Source: Pelobates cultripes (lineage: Eukaryota > Chordata > Amphibia > Anura > Pelobatidae). From it: 64,000 nucleotides of DNA. Location of the stretch: contig OW240916.1 of assembly GCA_933207985.1 (NCBI GenBank), forward strand, positions 83,635,758-83,699,757. The letters are read 5' to 3'. Below the pieces are notes generated by a model. It worked only from the letters and a program-made list of their open reading frames with translations. It made no database searches and was not told where the DNA came from. Positions 21,496 through 32,532 of this stretch are shown in pieces (position 1 is the stretch's first letter; each line of letters starts with the position of its first letter). A program made the position numbers and the translations under genes.

Positions 21496-23710
21496 ATTGT
21501 TCTACTTCCGGTTCACGTGATCCAGATGCGACAGCGGGCGAGAAAGGCACACATCAAACCGACTTTCGGCCAGTCTACTGTTCCACGAGGCTGTCCCCCC
21601 GGTTAAAACTTCTACCGCTCCACGAGGCTGCCCCCCCGGTCAAAACAGTGAGTGATCACACAGGCGCATCCAACGCCACGTGTAACATTAGATAGGGAAC
21701 CCCTTCGCCCCTCAGGCTCCCCGGCAAACGAGCGGTACACAAAGACCCCCCATGTACTCACTGGGGGCACGGCGCATAAAGGGTCCCCTCTCATACTTGC
21801 AGCATACCCGCTTCTCGGTTCCGTTCCTATACACATACACTCATACTTACGTGCGCTCTGTTTACATGACATCTCTCTATTCAGGGCTGCAGTCGGCTGT
21901 TTCATTTCAAACACTGCTTTTCCCCGCAGGCAGGCTGGTTAACTGTTAGTATGCCATTCGGTAAGTATGTATGGCTAAATATCGCCACCTTGTGGCTATA
22001 TTCAATATGGCTTGGTATCATTCATTAAATATATGGCTAACTTTATGTATTTTTGCAATTGTACTCTAAAAGCTCTATTAAGTAAACTAAAGAGGTGTTT
22101 TAAACTGTCAATTATGTTAAACCTTCTACACTTTCACTCGTTTCAGTAGTTGTTCAGTTAGGCTACACCAGTTAAACACTTCATTATAAATTCTTGTTGA
22201 TTCATTGTTATAGTATGCTGAACTGTCTTGTCCTGACATTACTTGCCCACCGGCCGACAGTCAGTTTTCCAACCTCTCATACAATATACTCTGGTTATTA
22301 AATAATACCCCCCCCCCAAAAAAAAAAAACTTTCTTGACTACAATTCTACAAACGTTACTATCCATTCTTACTAAATCTTCCATTATCTTACACATGCCG
22401 TCATAATTTGTGCAATCAACAATTTCGTATTACACATTCACCTACTCAGGGGATTTTTAGGTGTCCACGCACTTAAAATCAGTTATTAACCCCTGCACTA
22501 CTTTTATGCACTTCATAACAGTTTTGGTTGTTTTACACAAACACACTACAAACCTCTGTTAGTGCAAACTAACAAGTCGTGGGGTATAAACGGTCGTTGG
22601 TTCAAGTTGGCTTCTCACTCACATATTGCAGTAATATTATATACACCGGAAAAAATTAGATTATAATACGGTTCTTTTTACTACCACTGTTCCATTTAGT
22701 AAATCTTATGTTATCAATTATATGTTGAGTAGCCTGATTGGTGGGGCTTTGTCACCACCTTGTGGTTACACAAGGTTTGAGCGGCTAAATTCGGTCAATA
22801 GGCTTATTATGTGGATGCATATATATAGGTTCGTTACTCTGTACTATCAATAGGGGTACTTAAAGTGTTAACTACGGACAGGTTTACGGTCTTGTGCATT
22901 TCGTCTTACTAACTTCACCTTACAATATGGTTTAAATAACATTGTTTTTATATGTTGTTTCTCCTCTCTATTAAGAAACTTTATATACGACACTATGTAC
23001 AATCGGACCTTTTGTTTAAAAGCAACTTCTACATTGTTAGAGTTTCAGGCTATCACCCGCCAAATCTTCTTAAATCATTTCAACGCATACGGTTAGTATA
23101 CAACCTTTGGGTTAAAGGATAATCAATTATTACAGCTACTCCCAGGGTTAGGTGGTAATTTAAATTTTGTAAAATGTTTTAGGTTCAAATAAGGATTGTT
23201 CTCAGCTTCAGTATACGTCAGACAAGTCATTTATCAGGTATGTATACCAGTCAAACCCAGGCAAGGTTACCAGTAAAACTCTAACTTTAAAACTCTCGCC
23301 AAGTTAGGTAAGATCCCATAGGCTTCTTCGCCTAGCAGTCAATTGGTCCCGCAAGGCATACTATCAACCATTACGTTCAGAGGTTCGCGCCAATCATCCC
23401 AATTCATAGTTAGAGCCTTGCACCAACTCATAGTTAGGGCCTCACCAGTCACGGCCAATCGTTATTACACTCTGTTAAGCGTCACCGAGAGGCCAACACC
23501 CCGCCACCCACCTCAGTGGCACAAAGGCCCCACGAGCCAAATCATAGGTAGAGCCTCTCATAGCCACTTGGCAAGTAGTCAGGGCCTCACCTGTCACCAA
23601 CCTAAGCTAGTTAATACAATTGCGCCAGTAGGCACTAGCCTAGTAAGCTGGGTCACTACCATTCTATACGGTACCATACTAACCTTACCCATCTACCTCA
23701 CTTCCATAGC

Positions 23711-24118
23711 ATGTCTAACGATTCTACACAAGGAGATGATTTGTCAGTGGCCAGCACCCCACTCAGATCAGGCTCACAGAGACGAACCAGTCCACCAAGT
23801 CCAGCTTCCAGCTATCGTTCCTGGACTATCCCTAAGATCACCTCTGAACTTAAAAAGAGGAATATTCCTTTCCCGGCGACAGCCAGGAAAGCCAAACTGT
23901 TTAGGTTGTTAAATATTACCGAGGACAACGAAAGGCCAGGCCCCAGTTCTGATTTCAATGTGCAGAATAGCCTTGCAGAATTACACAACATGATGGCCTC
24001 CCTCGTTTCCTCAGTAGCAACTATTAACAATAGATTGGATAATCTAGAGTCAAACAATATCACAACCGTTCCAGAGATTCCAATGCCAGTTACTCAGCCT
24101 ACAACTAACACCAGCTAG
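23711..24118 (+). pseudogene. gag-like ORF, N-terminal part
   Basis: 135 codons from an ATG. A SAP-like segment SYRSWTIPKITSELKKRNIP is followed by a coiled-coil-like stretch with NNRLDNLESN. The counterpart in the antisense element (35821-36087) has RSWTIPKIPAELRLRN, so the motif is conserved between the two families. The frame stops at 24116, while the downstream frame is open across the same point, so a single-base change probably separates it from the next ORF. Confidence 0.7.
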
Positions 24119-25799
24119 TAGAGCTACTAATATCATTAACCCCATTCATCTCATTCCTCAGGCTCTAAGGGACATTATAGAGGGGAAGGACATAAACTTA
24201 GCATCACTACTGATTGCATCTCAAGACGTGGTAGAAAACAGGGCCTATACCTTCGAGGATCTGTCAGTAGTGATGAAGTCTAGACATCCTAGACTAAATA
24301 GGAAGCTCAATATCCCCGAATGTGTCCTCGCATTCGGCTTGTACAGAGATGTGATTTGTACAGCTTTCCCACTCTGTAGAGAGGAACTTGACTTATATCT
24401 TCATAAAGTGGTAAAATTAGCATACAAGTACGGCGGCTATGCATTTTATGATTATCATAAGTCTTTTTCTTCCAGGTCCACTGCATCTCTCTCCCAGTAC
24501 AATACGGTTACTGATTGGGCACAGCTAGACACAGAATTATTTATGATGCATTTTGCAGGCCTTAAAACCTCTTCCTGCGCTATATGCTCTTCTGCAGCTC
24601 ATTCGGTAAATTTCTGTCCTGAAAACGTAGCATCCACTTCTACCAGTAGCGCCAAAACCGGATACCAATCCAACACATCACAGAGGGAAGTGAGAGACAA
24701 ACTTGGTAGGCCTATTGTTTTTCTATGTAAAGCACAAGTCTGCAACAATTTTAATACAGGCGGTTGCAGCTATAGTGCTTGTAGGCTCTTGCACGTATGC
24801 TCAATGTGTTTTAGAGCACATGCCAAAACAATGTGCCACAACAGACTGTACCCTAACAAATCTTCCACACCAATAAACATACCTAAGTTGCAACGCTGCG
24901 TGTCTAATAATCCTTCTGTTCATGTGGTTGAATTTCTCACTACTGGTTTCACTAATGGGTTCCACACAGGGTTCGTGTCACTCCCCACAGGGGTTTTAGA
25001 ATGCCCCAACTTACAGTCGGCACTCACAGGCCCAGACAGCATACGCAAACTATTACAGAAAGAAGTCACAAATGGTTTTATGATAGGCCCTTTCTCTACT
25101 CCTCCTTTCACTTCCTGGAAGACAAACCCACTAGTAATCGCCACAGGAAAATATAACAATAAAAAGCGACTGATTATCAACTTCTCTGCACCACACTCAT
25201 CCCCTACACCTAGCCTTAATGCTCTGATCCTGTCAGGTGACTTTTCCCTGCAATACGCCAGAATTGACGATGCCATCCAAGCAATCATTCATGCCGGGAA
25301 GGCTGCTTGGTTAAGTAAATCCGATATCACAAATGCATTTAAACTGCTTCCCATCCACCAGTCACTCTGGCATCTGCATGGAGTTAAGTGGGAAGAAAGC
25401 TACTATTTTGCTACAAGACTGACCTTCGGATCCAAAAGTAGCCCTAAAGGATTCAATATATTTGCCGAAACTTTAACCTGGCTCCTACTCAACTCTTGCA
25501 GATGTCCAGTAGTCATTCATTACCTAGACCACTTCCTCACTATCGAACCTCACCAGCACACACCCCACAGCCTTAAGCACATGCTCACTCTTTTCAAAGA
25601 CTTAGGAGTCCCCGTGGCACAAGACAAAACTGAAGGTCCCAACACGGTGATTACATTCCTGGGTATTACACTTAATTCAGTTTCTATGCAAGCCAGTCTG
25701 CCTCAAGAGAAAGTAGACCGGATACTTTCATACATAAACACTTGCACGTCACAAGCACTTGCACAAGGAAACAACTACAGTCACTACTTGGTTCACTAA
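24119..25799 (+). pseudogene. gag C-terminus and reverse transcriptase
   Basis: Open from about 24119 (first ATG 24228) to 25799. The first 150 or so codons are a conserved structural domain (REELDLYLHKVV, YDYHKSFS). A cysteine/histidine-rich zinc-binding segment follows at about 24735-24840 (CNNFNTGGC, HVCSMC, HAKTMC), then reverse transcriptase: NGFMIGPF, KRLIINFS, SKSDITNAFKLLPI, RLTFGSKSSPKGF. The catalytic box reads YLDH instead of YLDD, so the second metal-binding aspartate is missing. The stop at 25797 is a frameshift, because RNase H continues in another frame. Confidence 0.88.
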
Positions 25800-26437
25800 A
25801 TTTTGCTATGAGAATAATTCCTCAGGGTAGGTCTTTCATTTCCAGAATCCTCTCACTATTACACGGCCTCCCCGACGACGACACTACTTCCCTGAACAAG
25901 TCAGCTAGAGCTGATCTACAAATGTGGCAGCTGTTCCTATCATCTTGGAATGGCAGGTCACTATTTGTTCCACCCATATCTGATGATTCCCCTGTAATCT
26001 GGACCGATGCTTCAGGTGCATTAGGGTATGCAGCAATTTTTGGGAATGAATGGCTATATGACTCTTGGCCAGTTGAGACCATCTCACTCGAAAATTTCAA
26101 TACCACCTCAGCTCTATTTGAAATTTATCCCATAGTGGCAGCTGCACACGTCTGGGGTAAAGAATGGAGTGGACAATCAGACAGATGCTTTTCGGATAAC
26201 ATAGCTACCTGTGATAAAGTTAACAAAGGTCACTCTCAGTCCCTAACTATTATGAAATTAATAAGGAGACTGACCTGGCTAGCGGCTAACCTGCAATTCT
26301 GCATTACATGTTTTCACGTTCCGGGTGTTCAAAATACCGCTGCTGATGCTCTCTCACGCTTGAATTTGCAGGATTTTTCAAGTTTCACCCATCAGCAAAC
26401 CCGCAACCCAGGGGATTTCCAAGCTTCACAGAACTAA
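25742..26437 (+). pseudogene. RT tail and RNase H
   Basis: Overlaps the previous ORF in a different frame. It carries the RT thumb region (SLLGSLNFAMRIIPQGR) and a DIRS-type RNase H with the acidic residues in IWTDASGALG, FEIYPI, FSDNIA and the closing NTAADALSRL. It lacks its own credible start and is best read as the shifted continuation of the RT ORF. Confidence 0.85.
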
Positions 26438-26454
26438 TTATGCTTTAAGTTCTC

Positions 26455-27954
26455 TATTACAGCAGAGTAGATCTCTCACACAAGCAGGCCTGTCCACTAA
26501 CACAAGGAAAGCCTACTCTAGAGCATACAAGTTGTTTAAAGATTTTGTTCGTGATTATCACATAATAAATGCTATTTCTGTTGAAACTGTTGTTGCATTT
26601 ACAACTTTTTGCCATGTTTCTCTTAAATTAGCCTACAACACTATCAAACTCTACTTAACAGGCATACAACACTACATGTTAACCAGCCATCCCAACAAAA
26701 CTCCATTCCTAACGTCCTACCCAGTAAAAAGTGTTTTAAGAGGCGTGCACAGATTATCAGCACATATTCCCATCAAGAGACTTCCCATAGACAGTAAACT
26801 CCGATATCCTTGACACGTCCCCTTTTGAACACATCACAAACCTAATTATAAAATCCGAAGCTTACTTAGCTTTCTATGGGTTTTTGAGACCCAAAGAATT
26901 TTCAGTGGAAAAAACAACCGATTCTAAGCTTTGCCTCCAAAAGAAACACCTAATCAAAAAACAAGACCACTACGTCTGATCAATTACCCATACCAAGACA
27001 AACCAAACAGGCCCTCCGGTAGAAATTACATACTATCCTACCTCTACCAAATGGTGTCCTATCCTGGTTCCCGGGTTGTCCACTGTTAGCTATTCAAGGG
27101 AAAGCCCTAACCACTAAACAATTTATGTATTACATTCGTACATTATTGATCCGGCTAGGACATAACCCACACGCATTCATGGGTCATTCCTTTCGCATTG
27201 GTGCAGCTTCAGCTGCCTCAGGTAACCAAGTACCTACACACATCATAAAAAACATGGGAAGATGGAAATCATCTGCATACAATAGGTACATTCCTAACCA
27301 TAGACGTGCTCCTATGGATTGAGACCGACAGGGGAGATCTCAGGATCTCCCCTGTCGGCTCATGCAGAGCCGGCGCTATCCAAGCACCGGCTCTGCTTTA
27401 AGCCTCCTCTCACTGACCCACAGGCAGTGAGGGAGGCAGGAGAGGCCCCGGGGAGCTCTTACCAGCAGCTCCGCCAGGTTCCTCTCGCGAGGTCGGAGCG
27501 TTGGCACGGCAACGCTCAGATCTCGCGAGAGTGAACTCTAGCCCCGCAGGCTAGAGTTCACTCTCCACTGGACCACCAGGGATGGATGGCAGCAGGATGC
27601 CCTCTCCCAGGCATAAGGTAAGAAGGGAGGGGGGATATTTACTAAACGGCCCCCACACAATACACACAATCACCCAAACATACAGCATACACAAACAGCA
27701 TCTATACACATACAGCACACACAAAGCACCCTCACACTAACAGCATTCTAACACTAACAGAATCCTCACACACACACAGCACCCACACAAAGCACCCTCA
27801 CACACACACAGCAGTATATGTATATATATATACACACACGCGGCGTGTGTGTTTGTGCTTTAGGGTGCACACCCTTATAGAATATGCTGCGCACGCCTAT
27901 GTTCCTAACTCTGAAAAAGAAATACGAATGGTTTTCCATGACATGTCTAAATAA
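26455..27954 (+). pseudogene. Tyrosine recombinase, interrupted by a MITE
   Basis: The N-terminal core-binding part lies at about 26480-26813 (TRKAYSRAYKLFKDF). After several stops the catalytic part resumes at 27125 with HSFRIGAASAAS (H-x-x-R) and GRWKSSAYNRYI (tyrosine box). At 27298 the frame is cut by a hAT-like MITE. It resumes at 27910 and ends at a stop at 27952-27954, exactly as if the MITE and one 8-bp duplication were removed. Stops between 26813 and 27125 show that it was already decaying. Confidence 0.87.
27299..27901. mobile_element. Hairpin-rich hAT-like MITE inside the recombinase
   Basis: 603 bp flanked by a perfect 8-bp duplication TTCCTAAC (27291-27298 and 27902-27909). The terminal inverted repeats are CATAGACGTGCTC and, read inward from the right, CATAGGCGTGCGC. 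An 8-bp duplication is the hAT signature. The first half (27326-27570) is a string of perfect or near-perfect hairpins: GACAGGGGAGATC/GATCTCCCCTGTC, AGAGCCGG/CCGGCTCT, GCCTCC/GGAGGC with CACTG/CAGTG, CTCTCGCGAG/CTCGCGAGAG, and TGAACTCTAGCC/GGCTAGAGTTCA. The second half (27650-27845) is CA-rich. Confidence 0.92.
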
Positions 27955-28011
27955 TGTTTGTATTTAAATAAACTTCTATGTATTTTGAGAAATCGCTTCT
28001 AATAATTTTGC

Positions 28012-28130
28012 CCTCTTTTACAGGCCTAACCTCACGTCAGTTTCGGCACACCTCAACTGACTTGCTATTACTAATACTGCTTCTTTTACTATCATTGCCC
28101 TACGTCCTCGTAATGTGCCGTACACAAATA
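28012..28130 (+). repeat. Split direct repeat B1
   Basis: Near-identical to B2 (28269-28387); ends GTGCCGTACACAAATA. Confidence 0.9.
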
Positions 28131-28131
28131 C

Positions 28132-28222
28132 AAGGCTTGGCCTGGAATTGTGGGAGGTACATTTTTCCCTATATAAACCACAACAAGCCCAGCTTACCTG
28201 TCATCGACGTTCCCTGAAGTGC
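28132..28222 (+). repeat. Split direct repeat A2
   Basis: Internal copy of A1, directly after B1. Confidence 0.9.
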
Positions 28223-28268
28223 CCCTCCCACCGCACCCTCACTTCATTAACATTTCTCCTAGGTGGAT

Positions 28269-28387
28269 CCTCTTTTACAGGCCTAACCTCACGTCAGTTT
28301 CGGCACACCTCAACTGACTTGCTATTACTAATACTGCTTCTTTTACTATCATTGCCCTACGTCCTCATAATGTGCCGTACACAAATA
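28269..28387 (+). repeat. Split direct repeat B2 (right end of element)
   Basis: Copy of B1; one A/G difference near 28367. Its end marks the right terminus of the element. Confidence 0.9.
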
Positions 28388-28585
28388 TTATATTTCATGA
28401 CCATGGTAGCACTATTACTTATATAATAGTATATTTAATATACATATATATGAGGAAAATTGTATTCATTTACTTATGTGTGTGTTTGTGAAACTCATAT
28501 GTGAATATATATAACATTTTATTTAGTGTTTGTGTACACATGTACACATATACTCTGTAAAAGGGGGATCTTGAAAAGTGTATGT

Positions 28586-28590
28586 GTGTA

Positions 28591-28676
<86 letters not shown>
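28586..28676. repeat. (TG)n-(TA)n microsatellite
   Basis: About 30 bp of TG followed by about 60 bp of TA; abuts the left end of the Penelope-like element. Confidence 0.97.
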
Positions 28677-28682
<6 letters not shown>

Positions 28683-28766
28683 TGAAAATAAGGCTTGCAC
28701 TCACGGTCTGTAATAATGGTAAAATATTTCTTCTTTATTCCAATATTCTTAAAACATATTTGTAGT

Positions 28767-28805
28767 CATCAACGTTTCAGCCATCGTTCGTGGCTTTCAT
28801 CAGGA
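28767..28805 (-). ncRNA. Candidate hammerhead ribozyme motif, sense copy
   Basis: On the - strand (the coding sense of the element) the order is CTGATGA, then AGCCA and TGGCT able to form stem II around a loop, then GAAACG. This is the hammerhead core arrangement, and such motifs are known in Penelope-like elements. There is one unpaired A before stem II, and I did not find a convincing GUH cleavage site closing stem III, so the motif may be degenerate. Confidence 0.4.
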
Positions 28806-30088
28806 TCAGTTCAATACAAATAATACATTTACAAACATCAGCATTTAAATAGCTAAACAGACTAATTATTAAATCTTAAAAAACACTCACCACGACCGAT
28901 CTCCCGGCGTCTCTCACATTGTATTGCGCATGCGCGAATGCGCCGACACGCCGGACAGTGGCGAAGTGGCGCGTCATCTCGCGTTGCCTGGTTACCCGCT
29001 ATGTTTACAAGCTCCCAGGCAACGGAATGATCCTACAGGACGCTCGGGCGGGTGCACGGTGATCAAACCACTTAGATTAAATTAAAACAAGTTGAAACCA
29101 CAAACAGCATGGTGTGGGCAAAACATCTTAGTTAAATTTAAACTCTATTATAAAACCACAACAACTCATATGTGCATAAGCATTAAATCTAGGCCTATTA
29201 TATACAAATAGCTTATAGCTAGTGTGCATAGATATTCAATAATGATAATATTACTCTACTCAGATATTATATTAATAATTAAATATCATAGATACATGCT
29301 ACATATTAAAGTGCATGAATATGAATATATATACAATAAAGTGCTACCTGCAAAAATACTGGTTACTATTATATACATAAAGTGTTAGGTGCAAGAATAT
29401 TATGTACAATAAAGTGAACTAATATACATTAACATACATTAATGTGCTGCTATTGATCTATAGGAATATTCCTTACTTTTATATACAGTAAAGTGCACAT
29501 AAAGTGAATATAAAGTGAACTGATGTGAAATTGTGTATGCTTAAAGCACTACTTTGAATCTTTAAAGAGATACTCATTCCTAATATATACAATAAAGTGC
29601 TAGCTGTATGAATAGCACTAGTTAATAAGTGCTGAAAAAAGTGCTAAGTGTAAATGTATTATGTACAATAAAGTGAATAAGTGTGTTAAATACAATAAAG
29701 TGCCATCATTAATCTTTAAAGTGATACTGATTGCTATAATGTACATTAAAGTGCATACTGTGTATATTATGTATATTAGAACCCTTATTTAGAAAGATTA
29801 TTCCAAGTGACACTAAGAGTTAAAAGTTACAATGTAGGTCATATATATAACTAAGTGAACCTCTATCATTGATAAACTTCAATGTACACATTTTATCAAC
29901 ATTTTAGTAGATTTACACATAAAGATACATAAGTTATACTCCTAATTGAAAGTAGGTAATAAGCTATTAAGTTTCTAAGCTATGTAACCAATAAAGACAA
30001 ATCCCTTAAACCTTGCTGCTAACTGTGGTAATTCATACTGTTAAAACATTTCTCTACTCAAGAATGCTTCAATTAATTTCAGCGTTAC

Positions 30089-31981
30089 TCAAATAAATGG
30101 GGCATATGTTAACATTTCATTTAATCCCCGAGGCGCAACTGTATCCAGTTCATGAATCCAAAATGTTTCTCTCCGTAATAGAATATTTCCTCTGTTGCCA
30201 CCCCTTCTGGGTACTGGTATGTGGTCTATTGCTACAAATTTTAATGTAGCCAGAGGGTGTTTGTACTCCAAAAAGTGCTTAGCCACAGGCTTATCTGTGC
30301 TTCCATCCCCGATCGCGGTTCTAATATTCGACCTATGTCCCCTGATCCGTTCACACAATTGTGTTTCAGTCTTACCAATATAACATAAGCCGCAAGGACA
30401 TGACAACTTATATACAACAAACATGGATTTGCATGTAATCGTATATCTTATCTTGTAGCTCTTATTCTTGTGTGGATGAGTGAACGTCCGTGCTGGCACC
30501 ATATGGCCACACGTCACGCATCCCAAACAACGAACACATCCAGGCACTTGCAGGTTCTGTTGTTTGGTATAGCTTTCTACCGGATCGGTTTTCATTAGTA
30601 TGTCTTTCAAGTTTCTATTCCTCCGAAAACATATCCTTGGAGGCTCTCTAAACTCGCTAGGTAAAGTGTGCTCAATTGATAGCATGTTCCAATTCTTTTT
30701 GACTATATTCGAAACTTTATGCGCTTGATTGTGAAATGTAATGGGAAAGACCAACGCCGGCCTTTTAATAAGATCTCGGGGCTTGGTTGCTTTTTCATAA
30801 GCTTTTTCCAATGCTCTCTCTAAGATTCTTGACCCATATCCTCGTTCCAAAAATTTCTTTTGCATTTGCTTTAATTGTTGTTGTTTCACACTTTCATTCG
30901 AGTTGTTTCTCATGACTCTGAGAAACTGAGCCTGTGGAATAGAATTCTTTAAATTTCGAGGATGGGCACTTGTATAATGTAAAATCGTATTGCGATCTGT
31001 GGGTTTGGTATACAAACTAAATTCAACTTTATTATCAATTATTGAAAGTTCCACATCCAAAAAATGAACTTTTTCTGTACTGATATCAGCCGTCATACGT
31101 ACTGGTGTAGGGAGCTGATTAATGGATTTCACCATCTGATAAGCCTGATATGTTGTACCCCTCCATAATATCAAGACATCATCGATGAAACGAAAATATT
31201 TTATGATGTTTTGTCGATAAGGTTTAAGTATATATTCTTCCTCAAATACATACATATACGAATTCGCATACATAGGTGCCATAGGTGCGCCCATCGAAGT
31301 TCCAGATTTTTGCATATACCATTGTTCTTCAAACCGGAAGTAGTTGTTTCTTAATACCACCTCTAATAACTCTAAGGTGTATTCGATAGGCGGCCCCTTG
31401 TATGTAGTTGAAGCACATAGCACTTGTCTCATAGCCTCTATACCATCTTCATGAGGGATGATGGTATAGAGGCTACTAACATCCATAGTAATCAAGACCG
31501 GATCCGGTGCATCTACATTAAGCGGTTTCAATATTTCCAAAAGTGAGGGTGTATCCTTAATGCACGTATGCAGTTGCAAGACTGTTTCCTTAAATTGTGC
31601 ATCCAGCCATTTCCCAATCGGTTCCAGGACTCCACCCACCGCCGATACTATGGGTCTTCCCGGTGGTTCAGTTTGATTTTTATGTATTTTAGGTATCGTG
31701 TACATAATAGGCGTCCTAGGAAATTTTTGGACAAAGTATGCGTATAGGTTTTGATCTATATAATTTGCTCTCAAACCCATAATCAGTATCTCTTCTATCC
31801 TTGCTTGTACGATATTTGTTGGATCTCCTTCCAATTGTTTGTATATGTAATTTTTGTATTGAACTGATCCTGATGAAAGCCACGAGTGATGGCTGAAACG
31901 TTGATGACTACAGATTTGTTTTAAGAATATTGGAATAAAGAAGAAATATATTTTTAACATTACTACAGACCGTGAGTGCAA
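30089..31981 (-). CDS. Penelope reverse transcriptase with GIY-YIG endonuclease (N-truncated)
   Basis: An open frame of 630 codons. The first 40 or so are read through the inverted terminal repeat and are not native. The homologous part starts near residue 41, so the N-terminal domain of a full Penelope protein is missing. RT motifs: YTIPKIHK (94-101), PGRPIVSAVGG, DVSSLYT (167-173), KSGTSMGAPMAPMYAN, catalytic FIDD (265-268), VHFLDVEL. A cysteine-rich CVRCLGCVTCGH segment and VVYKLSCPCGLCYIGKT (GIY-YIG core, YIG near 534) follow, with arginines of RIRGHR near 546-551 and a glutamate in RRETFWI near 605. No internal stop lies in the retained part. It nicks DNA and primes reverse transcription in the nucleus in intact relatives. 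Confidence 0.92.
   Translation of the reverse strand: MHSRSVVMLKIYFFFIPIFLKQICSHQRFSHHSWLSSGSVQYKNYIYKQLEGDPTNIVQARIEEILIMGLRANYIDQNLYAYFVQKFPRTPIMYTIPKIHKNQTEPPGRPIVSAVGGVLEPIGKWLDAQFKETVLQLHTCIKDTPSLLEILKPLNVDAPDPVLITMDVSSLYTIIPHEDGIEAMRQVLCASTTYKGPPIEYTLELLEVVLRNNYFRFEEQWYMQKSGTSMGAPMAPMYANSYMYVFEEEYILKPYRQNIIKYFRFIDDVLILWRGTTYQAYQMVKSINQLPTPVRMTADISTEKVHFLDVELSIIDNKVEFSLYTKPTDRNTILHYTSAHPRNLKNSIPQAQFLRVMRNNSNESVKQQQLKQMQKKFLERGYGSRILERALEKAYEKATKPRDLIKRPALVFPITFHNQAHKVSNIVKKNWNMLSIEHTLPSEFREPPRICFRRNRNLKDILMKTDPVESYTKQQNLQVPGCVRCLGCVTCGHMVPARTFTHPHKNKSYKIRYTITCKSMFVVYKLSCPCGLCYIGKTETQLCERIRGHRSNIRTAIGDGSTDKPVAKHFLEYKHPLATLKFVAIDHIPVPRRGGNRGNILLRRETFWIHELDTVAPRGLNEMLTYAPFI
31870..31908 (+). 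ncRNA. Candidate hammerhead ribozyme motif, inverted copy
   Basis: CTGATGA at 31870-31876, stem II arms AGCCA (31878-31882) and TGGCT (31890-31894), and GAAA at 31895-31898. It is the same motif as at 28767-28805 with a different loop, and it lies antisense to the ORF because the 5' cap copy is inverted. Confidence 0.35.
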
Positions 31982-32077
31982 TCCTTATTTTTGGAATATT
32001 CTATATTGTTTGGCTATGGCTATTATGCACCCAGCATTTTTTGAATTTTGCAAGTGTGTGTGCAGGGTACCAGTGCA

Positions 32078-32079
<2 letters not shown>

Positions 32080-32160
<81 letters not shown>
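32080..32160. repeat. (AT)n microsatellite
   Basis: About 80 bp of pure AT. It lies between the right end of the Penelope-like element and the terminal repeat of the next element. Reading frames across it are artefacts. Confidence 0.97.
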
Positions 32161-32163
<3 letters not shown>

Positions 32164-32532
32164 GCTCGGAATTTAATAGGTTATGGAATGTATAAGAAGA
32201 TGCATAGTGGGTCGAGGTGTGCCGAAACCAACAAACGAGTAGGCCTGTAATAAAAGAGGGCCCACAAGGGTGATAATGTAATATATGATGGGTGCAGGTG
32301 GGTGGGGTCAAACAGCTTGAACGGCAGAGGTGAGTAGGGGCCATAACTCCTCCCACAAATTCAGGCCTAATGGCCTTTTAACTTGTGCTCAGAATTTAAT
32401 AGGTTATGGAATGTATAAGAAGATGCATAGTTGGTTGAGGTATGCCAAAATCAACAAATGAGTAGGCCTGTAATAAGAGGGCAAAAAGGAGGATGCAAAA
32501 AAAAACCACACACTTTATTGCTTGTTATAATG

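Larger units (their letters stand above)
21404..28387 (+). mobile_element. Tyrosine-recombinase retrotransposon with split direct repeats (Ngaro/DIRS order)
   Basis: A 7-kb element with the terminal layout A1 - ORFs - B1 - A2 - B2. A1 is 21404-21495, B1 28012-28130, A2 28132-28222 and B2 28269-28387. The A copies start AAGGCTTGGCCTGGAATTG; the B copies start CCTCTTTTACAGGCCTAACC and end CGTACACAAATA. Such split direct repeats are characteristic of the Ngaro/PAT/VIPER side of the DIRS order, which integrates by a tyrosine recombinase rather than an integrase and makes no target duplication. The genes are, in order, gag-like, reverse transcriptase, RNase H, recombinase. All are damaged by frameshifts, and a 603-bp hAT-like MITE sits inside the recombinase. 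The stretch 21500-23700 is a long untranslated leader with no recognisable ORF. Confidence 0.9.
28677..31995 (-). mobile_element. Penelope-like element with inverted terminal repeats
   Basis: A 3.3-kb element coding on the - strand. About 140 bp at the left (28685-28824) recurs as its reverse complement at the right (31850-31995), the usual Penelope architecture in which a partial inverted copy caps the 5' end. The ORF encodes reverse transcriptase and GIY-YIG endonuclease. Both terminal repeats carry a hammerhead-like motif. The 3' region 28830-30088 is non-coding, with a GC-rich, CpG-containing patch at 28890-29060. (TA)n tracts adjoin or lie close to both ends. The coding region is truncated at its N-terminus. 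Confidence 0.93.

Noticed and set aside
28470..32356. Reading frames rich in isoleucine/tyrosine across the TA tracts
   Set aside because: They translate (TA)n microsatellites and have no other support.
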